6,230 bases of DNA, from contig CAMNHM010000151.1 of the NCBI GenBank assembly GCA_946539475.1, forward strand, positions 1 to 6,230, written 5' to 3'. The DNA is from an uncultured Prevotellaceae bacterium. Lineage in GTDB: Bacteria > Bacteroidota > Bacteroidia > Bacteroidales > Bacteroidaceae. Of the stretch, positions 1 to 6,230 are shown piece after piece. The notes under the pieces were generated by a model. That model ran no database searches. It saw only the letters and a list, made by a program, of their open reading frames with translations, and had not been told where the DNA came from. A program made the translations under genes and the position numbers. Within the stretch, counting starts at the first letter, position 1. The number at the start of each line of letters is the position of its first letter.

Positions 1-87
1 TGTCATTCTGAAATTTGAACACAATATTGCATATAGCTTATTTACAGCGATTTAGGTGAGTGATGGCAATTTGCAGCCAGTCTCCCT

Positions 88-220
88 CTTGTGCAAAACA
101 TCCCCAATAGCCGTACTTGGAGCCTTAGATTGTAGTACAAAGAAGCCGAGTTTGCACTAGAAAGAAGCCCAAATGGCAGTACAAGAACGGCCTCCTTGCA
201 TTACAAAGAGGCCGCATTCG
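88..220. repeat. Degenerate 22-bp tandem repeat array
   Basis: A core close to TACAAAGAAGCC recurs at exact 22-base steps. Units start at 136 (12 of 12 matches), 158 (TAGAAAGAAGCC, 11 of 12), 180 (8 of 12, with an apparent one-base slip) and 202 (TACAAAGAGGCC, 11 of 12). Two weaker units keep the phase at 114 (6 of 12) and 92 (8 of 12). The bases before the core are often TTGCA or similar. The first clear unit also sits in a perfect palindrome, TTGTA-G-TACAA, at 130-140. There are no unique spacers, so it is not CRISPR. The period is about two helical turns, which would place every core on the same DNA face. Function is unknown. Confidence 0.6.
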
Positions 221-227
221 TTTGGGC
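167..227 (-). terminator. Nested inverted repeat, possible terminator of the minus-strand gene
   Basis: An inner 7-bp perfect stem (CGGCCTC at 188-194 with GAGGCCG at 208-214, 13-base loop) is enclosed by an outer 7-bp perfect pair (GCCCAAA at 167-173 with TTTGGGC at 221-227). It starts about 20 bases after the stop codon of the minus-strand gene, the expected place for a terminator. Against this, the minus strand after the inner stem reads TTCTTGT and not a clean T tract, and the loop is long. It could instead be a by-product of the repeat array or a protein-binding site. Confidence 0.3.
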
Positions 228-247
228 GGGGTAGTGGGCTAGGGTGT

Positions 248-1393
248 TTACCTCGGCGCGTAGATCAGGAATATATATGCAGCTGCGGGTACGCTGTATC
301 CCGTGGTGAGCATGCCCATGTTGGCCCCATTGAGCCGGAGCGTACCGTTTGAGTCCATCGAGTACGTAAAGCCGCCGCCTGCCTGTACGCAGCGTCCGTC
401 GCTGGAGATGGAGCCGAGGTTGCCGCGGCTGGTGCTGATGACGGTGCCGTCGGAGTGCACGTCGGCTACGTAGGCATTGCTCTGGTCGCGGATGGTCCAT
501 CCGTTGCCGTTGCTCTCGATCTTCACCTTGCGCTCGTTGTTCAGCGAGAGCCATCCGCCGCTGAGCGTCCAGCGGTCGTCGGCGCTCAGCTGGCCTCCTC
601 CGCCTCCCGACGAGCTGCCTCCGCCGCCAAAGGTCACCGGTCCGTGCTTCTTGATGCGGTCGATGGCGCGCTGCTCCTTGGCAGCTTCGTACTTCGGTTT
701 CCATTCCTCGATGTACTCGGTGTCGATGATGTTGCAGTAGAAGATGTAGCAGGCCACGCTCTTGTCGACCGGCTCTTCGCTGTAGGCCATGATGTCGTCC
801 ATGAACCAGATGTCGCCATACTGGTTGATATAGCCTATCTGCTCGCCCTTCCAGCTGACGTAGCCCTCATCGTAGACGCGTATGTCCTCGGTGTTGACGC
901 TGCGCATCGTGCCGTCCTTGTTGATGATGCCCTTCAGCAGGCCGTCCTGATAGACCACCTGTCCGTCGCTCTTGAAGGTGTAGGTGGCTGAGGCCCAGTT
1001 GCCGGCGGCGTCCTTTCCGAACTTCTCCCACGTCTTCGTCGAGGAGTGCCAGATGCCCATCCGGCGCCCGGTGGCGTAGTAGAAGTTCACGTCGCCGCGC
1101 TTGGCCTCGGGCAGCTTGCCCGTCTGGCCGGTCTCGTCCTGAGCCTTCTTCTCCAGCTCGGCACGCTCGGCCCGGCGCTTCTTCAGCTGTTCGCGCGTGT
1201 AGGTTCCCTGTTGGGCGTCGGCGGCCACGTCGCTGGCAATCTGACCTGTGCTCTTGCCCTCGAGCACGCCCGTAGCCACTTTCTTCGCCTTGTTGAGCAG
1301 TCCTCCTAGCTGGGCGTTGGCTGCCGTGCTGATATTGGCCATTAAGACTGTGAGTAGTGACATCTTGATCACGTGTTTTAGGTTTGTATTCAT
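248..1393 (-). CDS. Exported protein of unknown function with Gly/Ser linker and beta repeats
   Basis: I do not recognise a named family for this 381-residue protein. Residues 1-27 look like a signal peptide (basic start, hydrophobic stretch, ANA before Gln28), so it is probably periplasmic or surface-exposed. Residues 66-90 are highly charged and likely helical. The middle part (about 100-230) and the C-terminal part (270-381) are separated by a flexible linker of 12 Gly and Ser residues at 256-267. Both parts contain short repeats of the form G-x-I/V-x-x-D/Y-G: KGIINKDG (154-161), IGYINQYG (186-193), VADVHSDG (309-316) and LGSISSDG (326-333). These recall the beta-strand repeats of WG-repeat or beta-flower proteins common in Bacteroidetes, a resemblance from memory only. 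The start at 1393 is favoured because it gives a complete signal peptide and lies about 45 bases from a good promoter; Met11 is an alternative. It is transcribed away from the other genes, so no shared role is implied. Confidence 0.85.
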   Translation of the reverse strand: MNTNLKHVIKMSLLTVLMANISTAANAQLGGLLNKAKKVATGVLEGKSTGQIASDVAADAQQGTYTREQLKKRRAERAELEKKAQDETGQTGKLPEAKRGDVNFYYATGRRMGIWHSSTKTWEKFGKDAAGNWASATYTFKSDGQVVYQDGLLKGIINKDGTMRSVNTEDIRVYDEGYVSWKGEQIGYINQYGDIWFMDDIMAYSEEPVDKSVACYIFYCNIIDTEYIEEWKPKYEAAKEQRAIDRIKKHGPVTFGGGGSSSGGGGGQLSADDRWTLSGGWLSLNNERKVKIESNGNGWTIRDQSNAYVADVHSDGTVISTSRGNLGSISSDGRCVQAGGGFTYSMDSNGTLRLNGANMGMLTTGYSVPAAAYIFLIYAPR

Positions 1394-1437
1394 ATTCCAA
1401 ATAGTTTTAATGAGACTAAATAACGCAATTTACGTTG

Positions 1438-1467
1438 CAAAGATAGTAAAATTTCGGCAAACGACAA
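1438..1467 (-). promoter_or_regulatory. Bacteroidetes-type promoter for the minus-strand gene
   Basis: On the minus strand, TATCTTTG (1445 down to 1438) fits the Bacteroidetes -7 box TAnnTTTG. A TTG at 1467 down to 1465 lies 19 bases upstream, a normal distance for the -33 element. Transcription would begin near 1431, giving a leader of roughly 40 bases before the ATG at 1393. The leader is AT-rich with no Shine-Dalgarno sequence, as usual in this phylum. Confidence 0.6.
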
Positions 1468-1488
1468 GCGTATTTCCGAAAAAAGTTG

Positions 1489-1496
1489 TAAATTTG
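1489..1496 (+). promoter_or_regulatory. Probable -7 box for the plus-strand operon
   Basis: TAAATTTG matches the Bacteroidetes TAnnTTTG box exactly and lies 37 bases before the ATG at 1534. No TTTG or TTG stands at the expected -33 position, so the upstream half is weak or depends on an activator. The box is about 45 bp from the oppositely oriented -7 box, so the two promoters overlap back to back and may be regulated together. Confidence 0.45.
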
Positions 1497-1533
1497 CAGC
1501 CTCTAACCATTACTAACTTGAGGACATAAAACA

Positions 1534-2466
1534 ATGAAAGCAAAGCAAGTGATACTCCAGGTGCTTCTGGCGCTGATGCCTGCGCTGGCAATGGCCCAGT
1601 CGGAGGGTGTGAAGTTCATCGACGACAAGACGCTCTACGAGGTGATCCAGCTGGCGGCGCAGCAGCAGAAGCTGGTGTTCGTCGACTGCTACACGACGTG
1701 GTGCGGCCCGTGTAAGATGATGGCCAACAACGAGTTCCCGAAGAAGGAGGCGGGCGACTACTTCAACGCGAAGTTTGTCAATGCGAAGTTCGACATGGAG
1801 AAGGGCGAGGGCCCCGACATCGCCCGGAAGTATCAGGTGACGGCCTATCCCACGTTCCTCGTGCTCAACGAGCATGGCGAGATGGTGCACCGCGTGGTGG
1901 GAGCCGACGAGATCACGTCGTTCATCCGGCGCGTCGAGCAGGGCCTCACGGGCAAGACGCTCGCGCAGTATCAGAAGGAGTATGCCTCGGGCGAGCGCGG
2001 CGAGGCCTTCCTCAGGGAGTACCTGGGAGTGCTGACGGAGCAGCACATGCGCAGTGATGCTGCCCGGCTGACACGCGAGCTGATAGGGCAGAAGAGTGCC
2101 GACGACGTCATTGCCGACTCGCTGCTCTTCCGCTGTTATGTCACCCAATGTCAGCCCGGCCCCTCCGATCCGCTCTTCCTCTCGATCTGCAAGGAGCGGG
2201 CAAAGGTGCGCCAGCTGCAGGGCGAGGACGGCTCCAGGGTGCTGACAATCCTCTGGAACAACGCCTTCATGGCCGCACGGCGCGAAGGGACCCTCGACTC
2301 GCTGCGCATCCAGCAACTGAAGAAGCAGATGGAGGACTGTGGCTTCGGCGGCGAGGCCGACGCTATCATCGCCCGCTATCAGAGCCCCGCTGCGCCTGCT
2401 GCTCCTGCCGACGGCAAGGCCACCCGCGACGCCGTGCCGATGATGCGCGTACAGGTGAGACGATAG
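1534..2466 (+). CDS. Exported thioredoxin-fold protein
   Basis: This 310-residue protein is a likely periplasmic thiol-disulfide oxidoreductase. Residues 1-21 form a signal peptide ending ALAMA before Gln22. A thioredoxin domain spans about 28-140: the redox motif WCGPCK is at 56-61 (Cys57 and Cys60), and the cis-proline that faces it in the fold is Pro106 in AYPT. The WCGPC motif with an N-terminal Asp-Cys (51-52) resembles the thioredoxin domains of DsbD-type and thioredoxin_7-like proteins. The rest (about 140-280) appears helical and has no motif I recognise; the tail at 286-296 is Pro/Ala-rich. At 310 residues it is about three times the size of plain thioredoxin, so the C-terminal region probably binds a partner or substrate. 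It is first in the plus-strand cluster, 41 bases before the zincin lipoprotein gene. It could keep exported cysteine proteins reduced, but its substrate cannot be read from the sequence. Confidence 0.9.
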   Translation: MKAKQVILQVLLALMPALAMAQSEGVKFIDDKTLYEVIQLAAQQQKLVFVDCYTTWCGPCKMMANNEFPKKEAGDYFNAKFVNAKFDMEKGEGPDIARKYQVTAYPTFLVLNEHGEMVHRVVGADEITSFIRRVEQGLTGKTLAQYQKEYASGERGEAFLREYLGVLTEQHMRSDAARLTRELIGQKSADDVIADSLLFRCYVTQCQPGPSDPLFLSICKERAKVRQLQGEDGSRVLTILWNNAFMAARREGTLDSLRIQQLKKQMEDCGFGGEADAIIARYQSPAAPAAPADGKATRDAVPMMRVQVRR

Positions 2467-2507
2467 TCGAAACTACTGTTCAGATACCAATAACCAAGAA
2501 CATCCTT

Positions 2508-3365
2508 ATGAAACAACAACTGACCATCATGACGCTCGCTGCAGGCATGCTCTGCCTGACAGCCTGCCGGCAGGCCCAGCAGCCGACTGCTGCCGACGCC
2601 GGCATAGAGGAAACGCTAGTGGTGCCTGAGTGCATCGTTACCACACCGCCAGAGGAGCTGCGGCTGGATGAGTTCTACACGAAGTATGTCGACGTGAACG
2701 GCCTGCCCCTCATCTCGTCGTGGAGAGTGCCCGACTCGGCCTTCGTGGCTGCCCACCGCACCCTCTACGCGATGACGTCGATGCTGCCCAAGGCCGTCCT
2801 CGACTCGATGGTGGCCCGCGGCACCCGCATCGCCATCATGGGCCGCTATGAGGGCACGACCGACATTCCCGAGCATCGCCATCTGGTGAACGACACCAGC
2901 CTGAACTGGGACCTCCGTGCACGCGGACTGGGCGGCGACCTACAGCTGCCGCTCACCAGCTGCGCCGAGGAGAACGTGCTGGCCTATCAGATCGACAAGT
3001 ATCATGCCGAGGACATCCTCATCCACGAGTTTGCACACAGCATTCACCTCATCGGGCTGATGCTCGCCGTGCCCGACTTCGACTCGCGGCTGAAGGCGTG
3101 CTACGAGCGGGCCAAGGCCAGCGGCATACTCGACAACACCTATCGCATCACCGACAAGGAGGAGTATATGGCCGAGGCGGTGCAGGACTGGTTCAACGTC
3201 AACGCCGAGATGCCCCACACCGACGGCAAGCACAACTGGTGCAACACGCGGGAGGAGCTGCAGGAGTACGACCCCGACCTCTACAACCTGCTCTCGGAAT
3301 ACTTCCCCAACACCTCGCTGCAGATCAGCAAGCACAAGAAAGTCAATAACATCTCAAAATACTAA
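2508..3365 (+). CDS. Lipoprotein zinc metallopeptidase, anthrax lethal factor-like (M34-type) active site
   Basis: A 285-residue predicted lipoprotein. The frame is open further upstream (from 2148), but that extension overlaps the thioredoxin gene; the ATG at 2508 gives a classic lipoprotein signal, with a hydrophobic segment and the lipobox LTAC at 17-20 (Cys20 lipidated). The zinc site is HEFAH at 173-177: His173 and His177 as ligands, Glu174 as catalytic base. Downstream, Tyr212 and the helix EEYMAEA (218-224) follow. Their spacing (Tyr, 7 on Glu219, 4 on Glu223) is the same as Tyr728, Glu735 and Glu739 in anthrax lethal factor, as I recall that sequence, and resembles the Pro-Pro endopeptidases of the same fold. 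Glu219 would therefore be the third zinc ligand. Conserved-looking motifs RGLGG (139-143) and TSCAEEN (150-156) precede the site. The substrate is unknown. Acting at the cell surface or in the periplasm, it could supply peptides to the aminopeptidase encoded 4 bases downstream. A non-peptidase zincin-like role is possible but less likely, since all catalytic residues are present. Confidence 0.85.
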   Translation: MKQQLTIMTLAAGMLCLTACRQAQQPTAADAGIEETLVVPECIVTTPPEELRLDEFYTKYVDVNGLPLISSWRVPDSAFVAAHRTLYAMTSMLPKAVLDSMVARGTRIAIMGRYEGTTDIPEHRHLVNDTSLNWDLRARGLGGDLQLPLTSCAEENVLAYQIDKYHAEDILIHEFAHSIHLIGLMLAVPDFDSRLKACYERAKASGILDNTYRITDKEEYMAEAVQDWFNVNAEMPHTDGKHNWCNTREELQEYDPDLYNLLSEYFPNTSLQISKHKKVNNISKY

Positions 3366-3369
3366 GGCC

Positions 3370-4764
3370 ATGATGATTTGCAAAGAGACCTACTGCCGCC
3401 GCAGGGAGCAACTCAAGCGCGACATGCAGGGCGGGCTGCTGCTCTTCCTGGGCAACGACGAGGTGGGCATGAACTATGCCGACAACACCTACCACTTCCG
3501 TCAGGACTCCACCTTCCTCTATTTCTTCGGGCTCGACTATGCCGGCCTGGCAGCCATAATCGACGTCGACGACGACCGGGAGATCGTCTTCGGCAACGAG
3601 CTGACCATCGACGACATCGTATGGACAGGCACACAACCCACGCTGCGCGAGAAATGCGAGCCCGCGGGAATCAGCGACACGCGACCCCTGAGCGAACTGA
3701 AAGGCTACATTGAGCAGGCACTGCGGAAGCACCAGCCTGTACACTTCCTGCCGCCCTATCGCGGCGACCATCGCGTTTGGCTGTGGGAGCTGCTCGGCGT
3801 GGAGCCTGCGGCACAGACGGAGAAGGCCTCGGTGGCTTTCATAAAAGCTATAGTCAGACAGCGTAACTATAAGGATGAGGAGGAGATACGACTCATCGAG
3901 GAGTCTGTCGACTTGAGCACCGAGATGCACCTCGCTGCCTATCGCACGGTGCGCCCCGGCATACACGAGAGTGAGGTGGCAGCAGCCGTCGAAGAGGTGG
4001 CTTGCCGACACGGTAACGCGCTGGCTTTCCCCACCATCGCCACGGTGCAGGGGCAGGTGCTCCACAACCACGGATTCATCCACGACCTTCATGAGGGCGA
4101 CATCTTCCTGCTCGATGCCGGAGCTGAGACGAAGAGCCACTATGCAGGCGACCTGTCGTCGTCGATGCCTGTCGGCGACCGCTTCACCGACCGTCAGACA
4201 GCCGTCTACAACATCCATCTGCGAAGCTTCTGGGCTGCCGTCGACAAGCTCCGGCTGGGCACGCCCTTCCGCGAGGCACACATCGCCGCTGCCACCGAGA
4301 TAGCACGGGGCATGAAAGAGCTCGGGCTGATGAAGGGCGATCCCGCAGAGGCTGCCGAGGCAGGAGCCTATGCCCTGTTCTTCCCCTGCGGACTGGGACA
4401 CATGGTGGGCCTCGACGTGCACAATATGGAAAACCTGGGCGAGCAGTATGTAGGCTATGCCGAAGGGCAGGTGAAGTCGAAGCAGTTCGGCTTTAAGTCG
4501 CTACGTCTGGCGCGTCCGCTCGAGGTAGGCTTCGTCTTCACGGTGGAGCCCGGCATCTACTTCATCCCCGAGCTGATGGACAAGTGGCAGGCCGAGCATC
4601 AGTTCGAGGACTTCATCTGCTACGACAAGCTGGGACCCTGGCGCAACTTCACCGGACTGCGCAACGAGCTGAACTACGTCATGACGCCCACAGGTGCCCG
4701 CCTGCTGGGAACGATCAAGAAGCCGATGACCATCGAAGAGGTGTATGCAGCAAAGGGACTATAG
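3370..4764 (+). CDS. pepP: Xaa-Pro aminopeptidase (M24B)
   Basis: This 464-residue enzyme should remove the N-terminal residue of peptides whose second residue is proline, using two metal ions (usually manganese). It has no signal peptide, so it is cytoplasmic. Residues 1-150 form the N-terminal aminopeptidase P domain and about 165-450 the pita-bread catalytic domain. The metal ligands are visible: Asp249 (LLDAG), Asp261 (AGDLSS), His344 (GLGHMVG), Glu393 (VEPGIYF) and Glu433 (GLRNE), with supporting His232, His351 and Arg431. Length agrees with bacterial PepP (about 440-465). Two details differ from E. coli PepP: one extra residue between the two Asp ligands, and RNELN in place of the usual R-x-E-D. 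The gene starts 4 bases after the lipoprotein stop, so the two are co-transcribed; ATG codons at 3370 and 3373 are both possible starts. With hypD next, a role in using proline- or hydroxyproline-containing peptides is likely. Confidence 0.93.
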   Translation: MMICKETYCRRREQLKRDMQGGLLLFLGNDEVGMNYADNTYHFRQDSTFLYFFGLDYAGLAAIIDVDDDREIVFGNELTIDDIVWTGTQPTLREKCEPAGISDTRPLSELKGYIEQALRKHQPVHFLPPYRGDHRVWLWELLGVEPAAQTEKASVAFIKAIVRQRNYKDEEEIRLIEESVDLSTEMHLAAYRTVRPGIHESEVAAAVEEVACRHGNALAFPTIATVQGQVLHNHGFIHDLHEGDIFLLDAGAETKSHYAGDLSSSMPVGDRFTDRQTAVYNIHLRSFWAAVDKLRLGTPFREAHIAAATEIARGMKELGLMKGDPAEAAEAGAYALFFPCGLGHMVGLDVHNMENLGEQYVGYAEGQVKSKQFGFKSLRLARPLEVGFVFTVEPGIYFIPELMDKWQAEHQFEDFICYDKLGPWRNFTGLRNELNYVMTPTGARLLGTIKKPMTIEEVYAAKGL

Positions 4765-4792
4765 GCTACAAAACAAATAAAGAAATATCACA

Positions 4793-6230
4793 ATGAACAA
4801 CATCATTCAGCACCCAGAAAATAATGGCGGGATGAACGACCGTATCCGCCGTCTGCGCCAGCAGAACTTCGACACGCCCACCACGCTCAGCATCGAGCGC
4901 GCGCTGATCGAGACGGCCTTCTATAAGGAAAACTACGGGACGATGCCCATTGCCGAGCTGCGCGCACGAAACTTCTACGAGATATGTAAGAAGAAGACCA
5001 TCTACATCGGCCCCGACGAGCTCATCGTCGGAGAGCGCGGACCTGTGCCTAAGGCCGTGCCGACGTTCCCGGAGCTCACCTGCCACTCCGTAGAAGACCT
5101 GCACACGCTCGACACCCGCGAGCTCCAGAGCTATCACATCTCGCAAGAGGATATCGACACCTACGAGCGCGAGGTCATCCCATACTGGAAGGGAAAGACG
5201 CAGCGAGAGCGCATCTTCAACCACGTCTCGAAGGAGTGGGAGGAGGCCTATCACGCCGGCGTCTTCACAGAGTTCATGGAGCAGAGGGCGGCAGGCCACA
5301 CGGCGATGGACGGCAAGATGTATCGCGAGGGACTGCTCGACGTGAAGGCTCGCATCGAGAAGAAGATCGCCAGCCTGGACTATATCTACGACCCTGAGGC
5401 CACCGACAAGCAGCAGGAGCTGGAGGCAATGACCATCTCGTGCGACGCTGCCATCCTCTTCGCTGAGCGGCATGCTGAGCTGGCCGAGAAGATGGCGGCC
5501 GAAGAGCACGACCCGAAGCGCAAGAAGGAGCTGGAGAAGATTGCCGATGTGTGCCGATGGGTGCCTGCCCATGCCCCACGCGACCTGTGGGAAGCCATCC
5601 AGATGTACTGGTTCGTACACCTGGGCACCGTCACCGAGCTCAACGGATGGGACTCGATGAACCCAGGACACATCGACCAGCATCTCATTCCCTTCTACCG
5701 GAAAGGCATCGACGACGGCACTCTCACTCGCGACGAGGCAAAGGAGCTCCTCTCGTGCCTGTGGATTAAGTTCAACAACCAGCCTGCTCCTCCAAAAGTG
5801 GGGGTGACGGCATTGGAGAGCGGTACCTATAATGACTTCACCAACATCAACATCGGAGGCATCGACCGCAATGGCGACAGCGCTGCAAACGAGCTGTCGT
5901 TCATGATACTCGAGATACAGGAAGAGCTGCACCAGCTACAGCCAGGACTGAGCATTCACATTGCCCGGAACACACCCGACGACTTCCTGCTGGCTGGCAT
6001 ACGCGTCATCCGACAAGGACACGGCTATCCCTCGGTCTTCAATCCCGACACCTATGTGCAGGAGCTCGTCCGCGAGGGAAAGACACTCGAGGACGCCCGC
6101 GAGGGAGGTTGCTCAGGCTGCATCGAGGTGGGAGCCTTCGGCAAGGAGGCCTATCTGCTGACGGGCTACCTGAACACGCCGAAGATCCTGGAGATCACCC
6201 TCAATAATGGCTTCGACCCCGAGACTGGCA
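4793..6230 (+). CDS. hypD: trans-4-hydroxy-L-proline dehydratase (glycyl radical enzyme), 5' part
   Basis: The first 479 codons of a protein expected to be about 790 residues; it runs off the right edge with no stop. HypD is an oxygen-sensitive cytoplasmic glycyl radical enzyme that removes water from trans-4-hydroxy-L-proline to give 1-pyrroline-5-carboxylate, later reduced to proline. The thiyl-radical loop GCSGCIEVGAFGKEA (439-453) is the HypD form, unlike the GCVEP of choline and diol lyases. Active-site residues I recall from the Clostridioides difficile structure are all present with a constant offset of +9: His169 (160), Asp287 (278), Ser343 (334), Asp348 (339), Phe349 (340), Cys443 (434), Glu445 (436) and Tyr459 (450). 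The ATG at 4793 has an AT-rich leader with no Shine-Dalgarno, 28 bases after pepP. The C-terminal Gly radical loop and the radical SAM activase gene are not in the window and should lie downstream. The name is unrelated to hydrogenase maturation HypD. Confidence 0.93.
   Translation, partial: MNNIIQHPENNGGMNDRIRRLRQQNFDTPTTLSIERALIETAFYKENYGTMPIAELRARNFYEICKKKTIYIGPDELIVGERGPVPKAVPTFPELTCHSVEDLHTLDTRELQSYHISQEDIDTYEREVIPYWKGKTQRERIFNHVSKEWEEAYHAGVFTEFMEQRAAGHTAMDGKMYREGLLDVKARIEKKIASLDYIYDPEATDKQQELEAMTISCDAAILFAERHAELAEKMAAEEHDPKRKKELEKIADVCRWVPAHAPRDLWEAIQMYWFVHLGTVTELNGWDSMNPGHIDQHLIPFYRKGIDDGTLTRDEAKELLSCLWIKFNNQPAPPKVGVTALESGTYNDFTNINIGGIDRNGDSAANELSFMILEIQEELHQLQPGLSIHIARNTPDDFLLAGIRVIRQGHGYPSVFNPDTYVQELVREGKTLEDAREGGCSGCIEVGAFGKEAYLLTGYLNTPKILEITLNNGFDPETG

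Larger units (their letters stand above)
1..247. other. Non-coding region downstream of the minus-strand gene
   Basis: I see no convincing gene here on either strand. The first 60 bases are AT-rich and the rest is mixed in composition. The right part, up to the TAA stop of the minus-strand gene, carries the 22-bp degenerate repeats and the inverted repeats listed separately. The left part (1-87) shows no promoter, RNA gene or repeat that I can support. It would be the 3' flank of the minus-strand gene. Confidence 0.6.

Noticed and set aside
88..220. CRISPR array
   Set aside because: The 22-base period contains no unique spacers of normal length, the cores are degenerate, and no cas genes are nearby.
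455..991. Plus-strand open frame of 178 codons opposite the minus-strand exported protein
   Set aside because: The opposite strand has the signal peptide, linker and repeats of a real protein; this frame is an Ala/Val/Leu-rich shadow.
1513..2316. Minus-strand open frame of 267 codons opposite the thioredoxin-fold gene
   Set aside because: It overlaps a gene with an obvious signal peptide and WCGPCK motif; the antisense product is low-complexity Leu/His/Arg-rich.
2148..2507. Upstream extension of the zincin lipoprotein reading frame
   Set aside because: It overlaps the end of the thioredoxin gene and yields an Arg/Ala-rich stretch; the ATG at 2508 begins a clear lipoprotein signal with LTAC.
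3343..4422. Minus-strand open frame of 359 codons opposite pepP
   Set aside because: It is fully antisense to the Xaa-Pro aminopeptidase, and its product has no domain, signal or start context that would support a gene.
4766..5932. Long minus-strand open frame of 388 codons opposite hypD
   Set aside because: It lies antisense to a gene with a conserved active site, its translation is rich in Leu, Val, His and Arg with no motif, and GC-rich codon use makes such open antisense frames common.

Overview
The window looks like a chromosomal segment from a Bacteroidetes bacterium, most likely Prevotella or a close relative. The coding regions are GC-rich and the spacers AT-rich, no start codon has a Shine-Dalgarno sequence, TAnnTTTG promoter boxes of the Bacteroidetes type lie in the one divergent spacer, and the exported proteins resemble those of this group. 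The genus is an inference from style, not from a marker gene.

Layout. Positions 1-247 hold no gene, but they contain a degenerate 22-bp tandem repeat (about 88-220) overlapped by nested inverted repeats. Positions 248-1393 (minus strand) encode an exported protein of unknown function, with a Gly/Ser linker and short glycine-aspartate beta repeats. Positions 1394-1533 form a divergent promoter region. From 1534 to the right edge, four genes run on the plus strand with gaps of 41, 4 and 27-28 bp, probably one transcript: an exported thioredoxin-fold protein; a lipoprotein zinc peptidase whose active site matches the anthrax lethal factor (M34) pattern; an Xaa-Pro aminopeptidase (M24B); and the first 479 codons of a glycyl radical enzyme that I identify as trans-4-hydroxy-L-proline dehydratase (HypD), cut off by the window edge.

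How the genes may work together. Xaa-Pro aminopeptidase trims residues in front of proline, and HypD dehydrates free 4-hydroxyproline to pyrroline-5-carboxylate, which a reductase turns into proline. Next to a surface or periplasmic zincin, this suggests a small pathway for breaking down proline- and hydroxyproline-rich peptides such as collagen or plant extensin fragments under anaerobic conditions. The enzyme identities rest on residues visible in the sequence; the joint pathway is inference from gene order. The HypD activating enzyme and the C-terminal glycyl radical loop should lie just beyond the right edge.
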